From: Daucus carota subsp. sativus | Lineage: Eukaryota > Streptophyta > Magnoliopsida > Apiales > Apiaceae | Direction of reading: 5' to 3' | Length of the DNA stretch: 64,000 nt | NCBI RefSeq assembly: GCF_001625215.2 | Contig: NC_030385.2 | Coordinates: 42,681,598 to 42,745,597, forward strand | Shown here: positions 11,044-26,491 of the stretch, one piece after another | Layout of the letters: each line of letters opens with the position of its first letter | How positions within the stretch are numbered: position 1 is the first letter of the stretch | Made by a program: the position numbers and the translations under genes | Notes under the pieces: model-generated | What the model was told of the DNA's origin: nothing | Database searches by the model: none | Seen by the model: the letters and a program-made list of their open reading frames with translations, nothing else

Positions 11044-11049
11044 AAAAAA
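11044..11049 (-). terminator. Pol III terminator of tRNA-Ile
   Basis: On the minus strand, six T residues follow directly after the tRNA 3' end. Confidence 0.8.
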
Positions 11050-11123
11050 TGGCCCATGCAGGTCTCGAACCTGCGACCTTCGCGTTATTAGCACGACGCT
11101 CTAACCAGCTGAGCTAATAGGCC
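11050..11123 (-). tRNA. tRNA-Ile (anticodon AAU)
   Basis: The 74-nt gene folds into a full cloverleaf. The acceptor stem is GGCCTAT/ATGGGCC with one G-T pair. The A box is TAGCTCAGCTGG, the B box GGTTCGAGACC, and the anticodon loop CTAATAA gives AAU. There is no intron and the genomic sequence lacks CCA, as expected for a nuclear eukaryotic tRNA. Confidence 0.97.
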
Positions 11124-11902
11124 CGATGTTATTTTGTTGAGAATTTTGATACTCGTTAGTTTAAGTATCCTATGCATTTAACACACCCGACATAAAACGC
11201 GAATATGACAACACCATAAGTGTCAAAAATTAAATCATGTGTATGATCAGAAATTTCTAATGGAATTGTGAGAGACAGAAGTGAGAAGATAAATTCGTAA
11301 AATTATCTTAACGAATTCTTTTCCATTACTTGACAAGCACAAGGATATGTATAAGATAAGCTTTATAATATTTTTTTGATATTTTCTTTTTTTAAAATAA
11401 AAATAAAATAATTTATAAAATTATATAGTGTCTCAAATGTTAACCATCGGAACCAAAGGTATACTTATATATGAACATTCTTGTCCGTGAAAATAAAATT
11501 GATATGTTGCTAGTTTAAAAAAAAAATTTAAAAAAATTGATATGTTGCTGCCAACATAATATATTTTTTAAATCCTGATTGCAACTTGTGCAAGCTAAGT
11601 AACACAACTGCTGTTACATTCTGGCATGGCACAGTAATGCCACAACCAAGCTCCACAACCACATTACTCAACATTATCCCACCAATGTTGTAAAAACCAA
11701 ATTGCTGGCCAATGTGATTGCATTTGGCTCTGGCCTGGTGGCACTAATATTAGTCCAAGGGAAAAATTAACATTAACATGCCGCATTTTCTTGTTTATAG
11801 AAGCCATGTCTTGGGACTTGGATAATTGTTCTTGGTATTTACATGTATGGAAGCATAAGTAGTATGTCCACATCTATCTACTAATTTTAAGGAAAATTTG
11901 GC
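11124..11902. other. intergenic stretch
   Basis: AT-rich, with no gene supported. A minus-strand ORF at 11664-11873 has no recognisable domain. Confidence 0.4.
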
Positions 11903-13036
11903 CTATGATTTAGTAGTACAAGCAGGGGGTTCGAGATGTCCAGAAAGTCCAGGTGAAACATTAGCACAATGAGAAAAAAGCAGGTCCATCTTTTCCAGTG
12001 TAGGCCAAATTGGTGTCTGTCATCTCCACATTCTGGCACGGCGTGCCTCTTCTGCACACTATCTTCACTGCTAGTTTTGTCGATAATGTTCCCCTTATTC
12101 CTTTAAAGCTAACATCACTGGTCTTTACTCGCGATGGTGCCTACAGTAAATATATGAATGAAAATTTTCCAAAGGTGATTTGGATTTGCAAAGCTGCTGC
12201 AGTAGAAGATTCGGGCATACCTGTTCGTCGCGATTGCTAAAGGGACAATACTTTTGATCCACCATAACTGGAGTACCAACGCTTTGCATTACTAAATCCT
12301 CAAAACGCATGTTCTTAGCAGCAAAGATTCAGAATGCTTAAGAAAACTCACCAAATTCCTCCATTATGTCAAATTTCAGGTCTAATACGTAAAATTTTAT
12401 TCAAGATGCAATTGCATTTAGCAGCAAGTGAAACTTTCTTGTTTACTAGTAACAAAATGAACACAAATTATAGCATAAAAGTTTATTACTATGGGAAGCG
12501 ATTTGCATTTTCCAGTTTTGCCGCATAAATGTCTGGACCAGGTAACTGATCCTTGCCGGTCGAATGTACCTCCTGAGAGCATCAGATTGTCGATGGATTG
12601 GAAAATTATCCAACCATCTTGCGACTTTAGCCTGTTAATATCCGCGGGAGCTATCAATGTTCCTTGAGACCGAAACATAATGGGAGCTTTACAGGGACCC
12701 TGAAATGTAACAGGCCAACCATATATGTTCCTGGCCTGATAACAACCGTGCTTGGTTCTGCAGATTCACATGCTTTTTTCCGTGCAGCCATACTAACCTT
12801 AATCAGATTACGTGATTAAATTCTTAATTACGTGATTAAATTCTTAATTCAATCTGCATGGTTGCTATACTTGATAATCTCGGGACAAGATCTCTCTGTT
12901 TTTCTATGAATTTCTTGATTACTGATTACCTTGCTATTGTCAAAATGAACATCTGAATTCCGCGGGTTTTGCTGATTAGTGATATCATCACAAGTAAAAA
13001 CCACAAAATTCTAGACTCAGTTGCTTCTGCAGTCAT
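11903..13036 (-). pseudogene. polygalacturonase (GH28) pseudogene
   Basis: Minus-strand remnants of a pectin-degrading GH28 enzyme appear in the right order. There is a signal-peptide exon from the ATG at 13034-13036, with DNSK just before a GT near 12930. A segment reads ACESAEPSTVVIRPGTYMVG (about 12725-12790), followed by GPCKAPIMFRSQGTLIAPAD, GWIIFQSIDNLMLSGGTFD and SGKTGKCKSLP-like sequence down to 12480. Then come NMRFEDLVMQSVGTPVMVDQ (about 12255-12315), DVSFKGIRGT / KLAVKIV and the family-typical end EPPAC with stop at 11903-11905. Reading frame changes several times, for example between GTYMVG and GPCK, and again in the NLAYTG...CANVSPG region. The block with the catalytic NTD, DD, GHG and RIK motifs is missing between 12480 and 12315. 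It is a dead gene. Confidence 0.85.
12808..12847. repeat. 20-bp tandem repeat x2
   Basis: TTACGTGATTAAATTCTTAA is repeated twice, head to tail and perfectly, inside the polygalacturonase relic in a probable former intron. Confidence 0.8.
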
Positions 13037-13404
13037 CACACCGGAATCTGATATGAAAAAAGGTATGGATTCTGTTTTCATAAAAGACGGGATATGTAAT
13101 CTTTTCGTGTTTAGTTCTTTGTGGCATTGGTGATATATCCTCAATGGGATGCTGGTAAGATGACAAACAGAGAAAACTCATGTAAAACAATACCGTATAT
13201 ACCAAGAAAAATAACACTATCATACAATGCTCAGAATAGAGTCCAAAAGAAAGAAAGAGGTCACGAGAGAAAAAAATGGCTACAACATCAAATGGTGAAA
13301 ACTACTCTACCACAAATATATAGAGGCCCCAAAAAATCCTCAGAACACAGCAACCTAAAGATAAATAAATATATAACAAAGTACCAGCTGTTTCAGTAAA
13401 CAAT

Positions 13405-15155
13405 CTAAGCTGCTTGTGATCTGTAACCACCATGTCCATATCCATTAGCTCCATTTCCGTTTCCATTTCCATTGGTTCCGTTAACACCGTGTGGGTATTT
13501 ATCGGATTCATTATCTTTCCTCTTTAGAACAATAATCCAGGTTAAGGCCTCTAGTATTGCTGCAACAGCTGCCAGAAAGATAATGACACCAATGTATGCT
13601 CTTTTCCATTTCTTGGCCGGGTCCAGGATGTCGAATCCTTTGAATATGTTGACAATGCTTAGAGCTATGACCGTGTATCCAACTGCGTGGTGGTACATGT
13701 TCCAGTACAATCTGTATTTGTGATCCTTCTTTGGCCTCAAGAGCAGGGCGAATACCTGAATTCAGAACATAGTAACATAAATTTTGGTCGCTAATTTCAT
13801 TCAATTGTAGAAGTATGCTATTCTTGTAATTATAGTCAATAGATACGGATTCATTTTGTTTATGCTTGTTTAGGTACATAATTGAAATCGAGGCCTTAAA
13901 GTACCTGCAGAGTTCCGAGGATGAATAGAGTTATCCCAATATTTCTATGTGTGTCATAGGTGACTCCAGGGGAATCACTGCCGAGTTTGAGCCCAGTACC
14001 CCATCCAGCAACACCGACGATGTAGGCTGAAGATTGGCAGAACGCGTGAAGGTAAAACCAGGCCGGATCAGCTGATTTGAAGACCTTCAAGTACCTGGCT
14101 GTCAATGCTCCCAAAGGCAACAAAATTCCCCAAGCCACTGTGTTCAGCACACCGTGAACCTGTAAAAGCATCAGAATCAGAATCCACTATCCAGTACCAA
14201 TCATATCCTAATCTCTAAATTGATTGCAAAAATTCATTCCAAGACATCTGAAATTAGTCCTCTGTATCAGACTCTTCGTCAATTAAGACTCAAGATCATG
14301 GGATAGTTTAGTGGTATAAGTATTCCCAATGTTGAAATTAACTCTGGCTCAATCTTTTCTGGTACTAATTTCATCTAATTGGACAAAAATATTCATGTAA
14401 TACACATCCCGCAAGATCAATTATTCTAAAAGAATTTTTAATAGAATTAAATTCAGAAAATTTAAATCCTAGGCAGGTCAGGGTGTCCTGTAATACGCCT
14501 TTTGAAGAAATCAGAAAATTGATGGACTTACATTTCTTTTTCGTTTTTTGGAGTTCCCAATACCACCACCAGCACTTGTCTGGCCCGAACTAAAGTCCAC
14601 AGTTCCAGTAGATCCCGTATTAGCCGAATTCTGTGCATGTGCCCCGGGAGCACCACTCTGAACAGGGCCTTCTTGCCACACCTGATTAAAACTTGTGCGT
14701 CCAGACGGAAGATTCAAGGTAGCAAAAATAATAATCTCATCACCACTGCTCGAAAACTCAGCACTGATCTTCGGAACATCAAAGCTGAGTTTCCCTGGAG
14801 CCAAAGTCGTCGTATAAGCCGAAATAGGTGAAGTATAGGCCCGGATAGCACTAGTACTCGAGTTCGTAAAGGCTACCAAGCTTTGAGCTCCAAGCATCCC
14901 TGATTTATCCACATTCAGCGCCCATGCAACCCACCGTGAACTCGAGACCCCAGCGTGTCGAAAGGCGATATCAGCGGTGTGGTTTGCGGCATGATAAGTC
15001 CAATGCAAGAAGGCATTTTGTACAGGCAGGCTACTACAAGTGCTGAATAAATTGTTACTCTTGAATTGGTAATTCTTACAGTCCTGAGCTAAACTTGATG
15101 CAAAGACACAAAACAGGACACAAGAGAACACTAGTGTTTTTTGTAACCTGTCCAT
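13405..15155 (-). CDS. DOMON and cytochrome b561 domain protein (auxin-responsive AIR12-like family)
   Basis: Three exons (14532-15155, 13905-14159, 13405-13755), all joined in phase 0 with GT-AG introns, encode 409 residues. The ATG at 15155 begins a signal peptide ([20 protein letters not shown]). The DOMON domain (about residues 45-160) contains the GMLGAQ segment whose Met is the usual haem ligand. Exons 2-3 encode the b561 core with its His positions visible ([40 protein letters not shown]) and several membrane spans. The C-terminal tail is Gly/Asn-rich. Family members are plasma-membrane haem proteins thought to pass electrons from cytosolic ascorbate to the apoplast. The 5' half of exon 1 shows no disruption. 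Length is typical of the family. Confidence 0.94.
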
Positions 15156-15355
15156 TGAGGTCAGCTTGAGATTCAGGTGAACAAAGATGAAGCCAGTTGG
15201 TTTTGGACTAGACCAAACAGGATTTATAGACCAGGTTCTGAGAATATGGTCTGTGTCAACTTTGATACACAAAGACAAGTTGATTGTGCAAGGCAAGTCT
15301 TTGGTTTGTTTGTGAGAATGGTTGAAAATATCAATGAGAGAGAAGGGGGAGTTGA

Positions 15356-15363
15356 TTTTTATA
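15356..15363 (-). promoter_or_regulatory. TATA box of DOMON-b561 gene
   Basis: CTCTATAAAAATC on the minus strand lies about 200 bp upstream of the ATG, followed downstream by a CT-rich start region. Confidence 0.6.
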
Positions 15364-17179
15364 GAGACATGTCATACAAGGAAGGTGGTCAGGAAGACAG
15401 GTTCAGTTGTCTGAGATTTGATTATTGGTGTAGAGTTGGAGGGTGGTTGACTGACCTATTCTTTTGTGGAAACTTGCTGCTTTTTATTCTATTTTTCTAA
15501 CTTTTTTTCGACAAGTTGCTTTTTCTCGTTTAGAATATAGACGTGTTTATCGGGACGGAAATAAAACCGATACTTCTAATCCGGGTTTTATTAGATTTTG
15601 ATTCTGAGAATATAATTTGAAGAGTAAAAACAAAGGAATAGTAACAGATGCTGAAAACAAAGGAATAGTTTGGTAGCACGGTTATAGAAGCAGCCTGGAA
15701 AGTCTACGAGAGTTACTCCATGTATAAAGAAAGGGTTTGTCTGGTGTGTGTTTGTCATGGGCATGTACTAAGCGTGGAATTTAATATGTTTGGGAGGTTT
15801 TGATTGATGTGGTTGTTCTATTTGCTGGAGGTCCAGAGCCAATTAAAATCTCCCAAACTTATAAAAATTCGCGTTTAGCATGTACATATGGGCACACTAG
15901 GAAAACCGATAAAGAAAGTATGAACATACATGAATGTGTACAAATTACGTATAAAAATGTCACGGCTGATTAGTCATCCATTACTCAACAACCCTCTGCT
16001 ACCATTTCCTATCTTCTAAGAATTAGCTCAGCTTCAACCATCAACCCATCAAATACGATAAAGAATTTTTTAACTTTAGATCAAGGGAATATGGGAAAGT
16101 TAATGCTAATCACGCGTAAAGATTAATATAATCATCATTTACTGTTGAAAAGATCTGTTTCACAAATAGATGATATATTCATCACGGGTCTAAGTAATCA
16201 TGTTAGATACGTTGATCTTATGTTTGTTTAGGTGTGACGAGATTTTTAGTTTTATTAATTTGTTTGAATAACTTGTGAATTTTTCAGTTGCTCATGTCTG
16301 ATTAAAATTTAGGAGGTAAGAACAATTAAATATTGTTTGTTTACGTCGAGCTCTAGAAATTTTTAGTTGAATTAAAAAACAGAAGAGAGGAGAGAGAGAG
16401 ATGAAAAAAAATGTTAAGTTTTCTTACAATTATTTCCAAGTTTTATGAGAAACAGTAGCGACTTCCGAACGATTTCTGATCTGTTCATCAATGTCAAATT
16501 TCGTGATTTAATGTGTCATGAGCATTTTTTTGTTTTCAATACATATATCAATCAAGTTTTATCAACTTAATATTTAACGCTATTTGAGAATAATTTTAAG
16601 GTTTTTAACATTTTCTGAATTTTACCATACAAAGTTGTAAGAAAAATATATAAATATATGTGAGACTCTCAAGTAAAATAAGATCTCTTCTGAGAAGAGA
16701 ATTTTAAAAAATAAAATAAGATCTCCTGTAACAACACACCCACACAAAAAAAAATAAAAAAATTCATGTCGATAAGAAGATTTTTTTCATTTTTCTTCCT
16801 CTTGTCAGCCGTCAGGATTAAAGCAATTTATTTTCTTGTTTATTATATTGTTGATAGGTTTTTCAAGAGTTTATTTTTAACAGATTTTAAAAATACAGTT
16901 GCAATATGGACGCGAATTAGATTTTTTCCTTAGCAACACAACTCCCTGACCCCTAAAAATTTCAGGGGAGAGAAAATTCATCCCCTTATTTGAGGGAGTA
17001 AAAAGCCAATCACTATAATGTCACATCATCGATATTACCTATAATATAACATATATTTACTCCAAACCTACCTCTTCTCACATATATTACCTTATATATT
17101 AGATAAATACTAATTTTTAAATTATAAGTAACATGTATAGTTAATACCATTGGAGTAAAATAACGTTTTGCTTACCTAT
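15364..17179. other. gene-free stretch
   Basis: AT-rich intergenic DNA with no coding region, RNA gene or element boundary that I can support. Confidence 0.4.
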
Positions 17180-17187
17180 ATTTTAAG

Positions 17188-17677
17188 TAGGGGTGAGCAA
17201 AATCAAACCGGAACCGAAAAACCGAACCGAACCGTGTAAATTCAGTTCGGTTCGGTCCTAATTTTCTGAAAATTCGGTCCATTCGGTCCGGACCGGTCCG
17301 GTCCGTAAAAAAATATTTTGGTCCGGACCGAATAGACCGAACAGTCCAAAAAATATATAATTTTAATTAATTTATATTATATATATCTTATATGTTATAA
17401 TTATAATATCTAATTTTTAAATTTTATTATATCTATCTTTAATGAATTGGGGGTGATTAATTAATATGAAAATTTTAAAATAAATCATGAATTTTAGTTT
17501 TATTTATAATATAATTTTTTATATTTAAAATAATTTCGGTCCTTTTGGTCCGGACCGAACCGAATTATTTCGGTTCGGTCCATTATAAAACTTCGGTCCG
17601 AAAAAAATTCAAAGTTCGGTTCTCGGTCTATTCGGTTTGGTTCGGTCCGGACCGAACCGACCGAATGCTCATCCCTA
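17188..17677. mobile_element. hAT-type MITE with TTCGGTCCGGACCG repeats
   Basis: The 490-bp element has inverted termini TAGGGGTGAGCA and TAGGGATGAGCA. Its flanking 8-bp duplication is ATTTTAAG (17180-17187) and ATTTTAGG (17678-17685), with one mismatch. Both subterminal regions are filled with alternating TTCGGTC/GACCGAA and CCGGACCGG motifs around an AT-rich core, a layout consistent with hAT transposase-binding arrays. No coding capacity. Confidence 0.85.
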
Positions 17678-17780
17678 ATTTTAGGTAACTATTATTTTAT
17701 TATATTTTAGGTAACATATATAGAAATTATCCTTGGAGATGCTCTAATAAATGATAAATGAGAGTGCACCTATTTACATA

Positions 17781-18466
17781 GGGTGCTGATTTATGCACAC
17801 CCTAAAGTTATTTATGCACACCCTCTCTTTTTTTTAGACCAAGTTGCCCTTAATCCTTTTAGCAGTGTTTGTTTTTTTTTATTTACTCAATTTATTATTA
17901 ATATTCATAGTTGCATAAATCAGCACAAAAAAAAACCTTTATTAATGCACTTGACCAAAAAAATGTTAATGCTGGTCATTGGAGACTTATCGAAAGACAT
18001 CTCATGCTGCAGAATTTAAGAGTCATTTTGCTTCATGTTCAACAAGCTATCAGATTGTAAATTCAATCAGGCAATTCATCCACATTCTCAAGGGGACTGC
18101 TGTTATCTCACTCCTCCAACCTGCACCAGAAACTTATGAATTGTTCGTATGACATTATCCTACTTCCACATGGAAAAATAGATTATCAAGGACCTCGCGA
18201 AAATGTGCTCGAGTTCTTTGAGCTCATGGGATTGAAAGACTCTCCATGAATGTTAGGGTTTTAACTTGACGATGAAACGGGAGGACAAATAGAAGAAAGG
18301 AGATACTAAGAGAACATTTCAAGACTTGCAACTATGAATATTAAGAAAGATAATAAATTGAGTAAATTAAAAAACAAAACAATGCTAAAAGGATTAAGGA
18401 CAACTTCGTCCAAAAAAGAAAGAGGGTGTGCATAAATAACTTTAGGGTGTGCATAAATCAGCACCC
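17781..18466. mobile_element. Pack-MULE-like element carrying an ABCG/PDR transporter fragment
   Basis: The 686-bp element has very long inverted repeats. GGGTGCTGATTTATGCACAC at 17781 is mirrored at 18466, and similarity continues inward to about 17914 and 18326 (about 135 bp). An 8-bp direct duplication, TTTACATA, flanks it (17773-17780 and 18467-18474). The interior holds a piece of a host transporter gene (see 18039-18249). Long inverted repeats, an 8-9 bp duplication and captured gene sequence define Pack-MULEs; a hAT-derived equivalent is the alternative. Confidence 0.85.
18039..18249 (+). pseudogene. captured fragment of ABCG (PDR-type) transporter nucleotide-binding domain
   Basis: The plus-strand translation reads STSYQIVNSIRQFIHILKG, then TAVISLLQPAPETYELF, and after a one-base shift DIILLPHGKIDYQGPRENV and LEFFELMGLKDSP. 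This is the highly conserved stretch after the Walker B/D-loop of the first nucleotide-binding domain of plant full-size ABCG transporters. There the family reads QPAPETYDLFDDIILL and YQGPRE, and includes the switch-region residues. The fragment is about 70 codons, has one frameshift at 18150-18151 and an in-frame stop just after, and lies wholly inside the inverted repeats of the Pack-MULE. Confidence 0.88.
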
Positions 18467-18474
18467 TTTACATA

Positions 18475-19144
18475 CTATCGAGAAAATATTTGGTCACGAA
18501 TCACATCTTACCGATGTAATTTCAAATCTCCGGTTAAAGTTTAAAGACGAAAAGAAGATAAGAAGTTTGATTACTTCTCCTCGCTTTTATGAAAATATAG
18601 AATAAGAATGGGAAAAAATTGGTCATTTAACTTCAAAGAAACAGGGACAGTTAAACAACTCCCTACGTGTGTATTACACAATCCTAACATCAGATAAAAG
18701 CAAAATGTTTTGTATAATTTAAAATGAAATATCTTACAATTTTCACGTGAATATATTCTTTCTGCCTGTATAATTTGATATTTCAAATGAAAAGTAGGAT
18801 TTGTTGTTATTTATACATGCTTAGCTTTAAAAAAGTGATAAGATCTCACTCGCTTATTATTAAACGTGAGCAGTTAGTTGGTATAAAATAATTTGCATGG
18901 GCTCGTGAAATATGCTCGTCAATTATTATTATTTAATTATTTAAATCTCAACAGCGCGATGCCAGCGAATATTAGGACAAAAGTGGATTCAGATTTGACC
19001 GTTAAAAAGACGGAGCGGTCTGAAACTACAAATCAGTCAAATAGTTTCTTATTGTTTTCCAAATTACATTTCGTACAAAATAATCAGACGAAATTATTTA
19101 CTCGTATAACAGCTCCTGCCCGGGTAGTAATTTTTAATTTTATT
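18475..19144. other. intergenic stretch
   Basis: AT-rich; no gene or element supported. Confidence 0.4.
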
Positions 19145-19161
19145 AAAAATGGCCTACTTGT

Positions 19162-19952
19162 GAACATCAGCCGCCTCCCTCCTCTCATCTAGGGTTTATG
19201 CATTTTCAAGTAAACCAAGGGGCTTCCACTGGTTTTCTGCGGTGGAAAGCCCCAACCCCTTCATTTTTCATTTATTCTCGTTAATTTCCTTTCAATAAAA
19301 CCCAATCTTTTGGGTGTTTGTGTGTCTCTCCTCTTGGAGTGTGTGTCTTGTCTCTCCTTTTGGAGTGTTTTGTTATGTTTTTGTCTGGTTGTGATTGGGT
19401 TCATTTGGTGTTGGATCTATTGAAAACGAGTTTATTGATATTTTTGGTGATCTGCAAAGACTGTATTGATTCTGAGACGGTGGTGATTATTGCAAGAGCT
19501 CACCTTTCACAATAAAAAATTGTTCATTCTTCACGGGGTTACACTTTCGGCATGTCTATAGCTGGTATCCGGCATGTAGATAGCTGGGGTGCCTTCGGCA
19601 TGTCTATAGCTGGTGTCCGGTATGTAGATAGCTGTGGTGCCGTTTCTCTAATCTCAATTCATACGATTGTTGTTTTTGAACATTGGGCTAACAATGGATT
19701 TTACGTGATACGGTCAATTGCGATGGTACTATTTCCAGAGATGTTGGTGCAGTTTGGATCACTTGAGATGTCTTTGATTTCGTTTTTAGTTTCAAGAATT
19801 TTTAAATTCTATGTGTTAAACGATCAGGAAACAAATCATCTAATTGTTTTTAGTATGTTATTTGTTTTACCATCTGGTTGTATCAGCAGTTGGGGATTTG
19901 TCCCGGCTGTATTATATTCAAGTTATGAAATCTTCTTGCATTTGTCAAAAAA
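19162..19952 (+). mobile_element. non-LTR retroposon related to the 3.0-kb element
   Basis: About 790 bp between near-identical direct repeats (ATGGCCTACTTGT at 19149-19161 and ATGACCTACTTGT at 19953-19965). The 5' end is CT-rich with an inverted repeat GGGGCTTCCA...TGGAAAGCCCC at about 19219-19256. The 3' end is TTTGTC plus an A run. The hairpin and tail match the 479-bp element at 3049-3527. The ORF at 19552-19956 shows no recognisable protein. Likely a non-autonomous LINE derivative. Confidence 0.75.
19548..19641 (+). repeat. nested tandem repeat (48-bp unit of two 24-bp halves)
   Basis: CGGCATGTCTATAGCTGG and CGGCATGTAGATAGCTGG alternate, so a 48-bp unit is repeated twice and each unit is itself a diverged 24-bp doublet. 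It lies inside the retroposon. Confidence 0.8.
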
Positions 19953-20358
19953 ATGACCTACTTGTTACGTACTGATGAAGACCTGGCAATCAATTATTAG
20001 TGCTAACGTTAAATTTGTGGTCGTAATTATTACTCTATTAAGCTGCCATAAAGGTGCAAATGCACTCGGGCTTGTTTTGAATTGAAAAATTGAATTAAAA
20101 AAATTAAAATTTGACGCGATTTTAGAAATAGGAAAATACTAAAGGTATCAAATTGAATAAAAAAATGAGTATAATATTTATCAGATTATAGCTTAAATAA
20201 TAATATTAAAATATATGTATTAATCTCCCCTATCAAATTATTTTCTAACCAAATCATTTCAAACTGTCATTTTATAACAATTTTTTTAATACATACAAGC
20301 CTCTTCAAAATAATACATAAATTTGATTGGGTTGTTACAAAATATTTACAAACATCTA

Positions 20359-20628
20359 CTCCCTCCGTCCCCCTGATCCGTCCCCCTGAGTAGTATACAT
20401 TGGGGGACGGGGACGGGGACGCGGCACAGACTTTAATGCTCCTGGAAAGTGTAGTTATGTAATTTATTTTTAAAATTTTCTTTTTCTGAATTAAAGTTTG
20501 GATGTTATATTTTTATTCAGAAAAAGAAAATCTAAAAAATAAGTCACAAGACTATGTTTTATAAGAGCATTGAAATGCGTGTCGAGCAGTTGAAAAGAAA
20601 CGTATACAATTAAATGGGACAGAGGGGG
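20359..20628. mobile_element. Stowaway-like MITE
   Basis: Termini are CTCCCTCCGTCCCCC (left) and CCCCCTCTGTCCC on the complement (right), flanked by TA at 20357-20358 and 20629-20630. This is the Tc1/mariner-type Stowaway signature. The left end contains an extra GT-CC-rich duplication and a GGGGAC triplet run at about 20402-20422. Confidence 0.8.
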
Positions 20629-20630
20629 TA

Positions 20631-22343
20631 CTTACCAACTCATATCGGTTCCAAAAAGATGTCAATAAAAATCCTGAAAATTCATGGCCAAGTCGATAAA
20701 CACATCGCATAAAATCGAGATCTCGATTCTCGTTTATAACCGATATAAAACGACAGAAAGAAGAGTAGAAAAACGTGTGGAAGCAGGTGGGCAAATAAGG
20801 ATGCAACAAATTGGGGTTAGTTTAGGCCTACAATGCGGAGTCACCACAAGACAATAATTGAGCAGTCCTTTCTCCAGTTCAACGCGTAAGCCGGAGGATA
20901 GCTTCTGGTCTGCTTCTAGACACTGGTTGAGTTGGGTTTGGTTGGGTCAACTAAAAAGAGAGTAACAGTACTAGAATAGAAATCTCTTGATAACTATATT
21001 TACCAACCCTAACTTACCCATTCCCAGTCACAACATCTGGAACATCACTTGCAGTTGCAGCTTCCGTGCCTAATATACGTGTTTCCATATGCCTGACACT
21101 TGTGTTTATGTACCTCTGACTCCGAGGTCCGAGTTTTTCTCCCGGAACATACTCTCTACGTCTTTTTTTGGTTGTCCCTGCCGATTTAACTTCAATAATC
21201 ATGAGAATAACTAAAAAGACGGGAGCAGTACTATACATGCTGTTATATGAATTATTTTATAATATTAATATTAGTTGCAAATAAAAAATAGAAAAAACGA
21301 GGCAGATTAATGGCAAGGAGGGTTGAATCTTTGAGCACCGACCGAGTAGCAGTAGCACTGAAATGTTTTGTGCTGCCCATAATTACTTGCATAGTTGTAT
21401 CATAGTACTTAAGGTCAAGACCCAATAAATTTCTATTATATTACAGGCCGGCGGAGAGAATGGGTTCAGGGGAAGGTCTTTGATCCATCAAACACGCAGC
21501 AAGATCCAATATAAAAAAGATTAAAATATAATTGACTCATATTTTCCGAAAACAGATTTCAGGAAAATCTTAACTACGTATTAACGGAACAATTGTTTAT
21601 GACACTTCATCATTTTCTATTCAATCTTGAACTATCTTTGATGTTTTGATCAAATGTACCTGTACTTGCAAATTTCAATAGGAGTTGGCCTCTGCAGTCT
21701 GCAGTTGAACAATTCACTAAAACTTGCAAAATAAAAACTTTTATATTCTGTAACTACATCTCATCGATAAAGCCACAATGGCATGCAGAACAACACAGCA
21801 TGAGCCATAAACTCACTCAAACAGGTATGGTTGGAGGACAAACACTTTCGGCTTTTTGCCAGCATACCCTTTTATTACCAGACTGCAACCCTCCAGTGCT
21901 GCAGGGGACCCTGGTTCCATATTTTAGGCATCTCAGCAAAATATATTAAAATTACTTTTTCTCGGTTCACTTGATCATAATCATGCCCGGCAAGAAGGAA
22001 AATTGGCTTCTAATGATGTCCCTCAAAAGGATGGAATATTCTCAACACATCTTTAACCTTTTGGGAACCTTGATTTTTTGTCAGAGTACGAAGTAAACTT
22101 TGGAGTAGCAGAATAGTCTGCAGATTATTGGATTTACCATACATTTGGGAACCACAGCAATTTCATAATACGATCCTCACATTTGTGCAGGGTCCCCACT
22201 AAATCTTACAGACACTGGGGATCTTGAATTTTTGGCATAGTATGTATTGGATATAGAAGTACACGTCTTATTACTAAAGTTGAATCAGGAAAAGAAAGCA
22301 ATGGTCCAGAATTAAGTTCTACAGGATGGACATATTTCTTTGA
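20631..22343. other. intergenic and probable 3' region of the NAT9-like gene
   Basis: No coding region was recognised. The minus-strand ORF at 21014-21238 has no known domain. Confidence 0.4.

Positions 22344-26491
<4,148 letters not shown>

Noticed and set aside
12010-12240. Plus-strand ORF of 76 residues
   Set aside because: It is a shadow of polygalacturonase pseudogene sequence on the minus strand.
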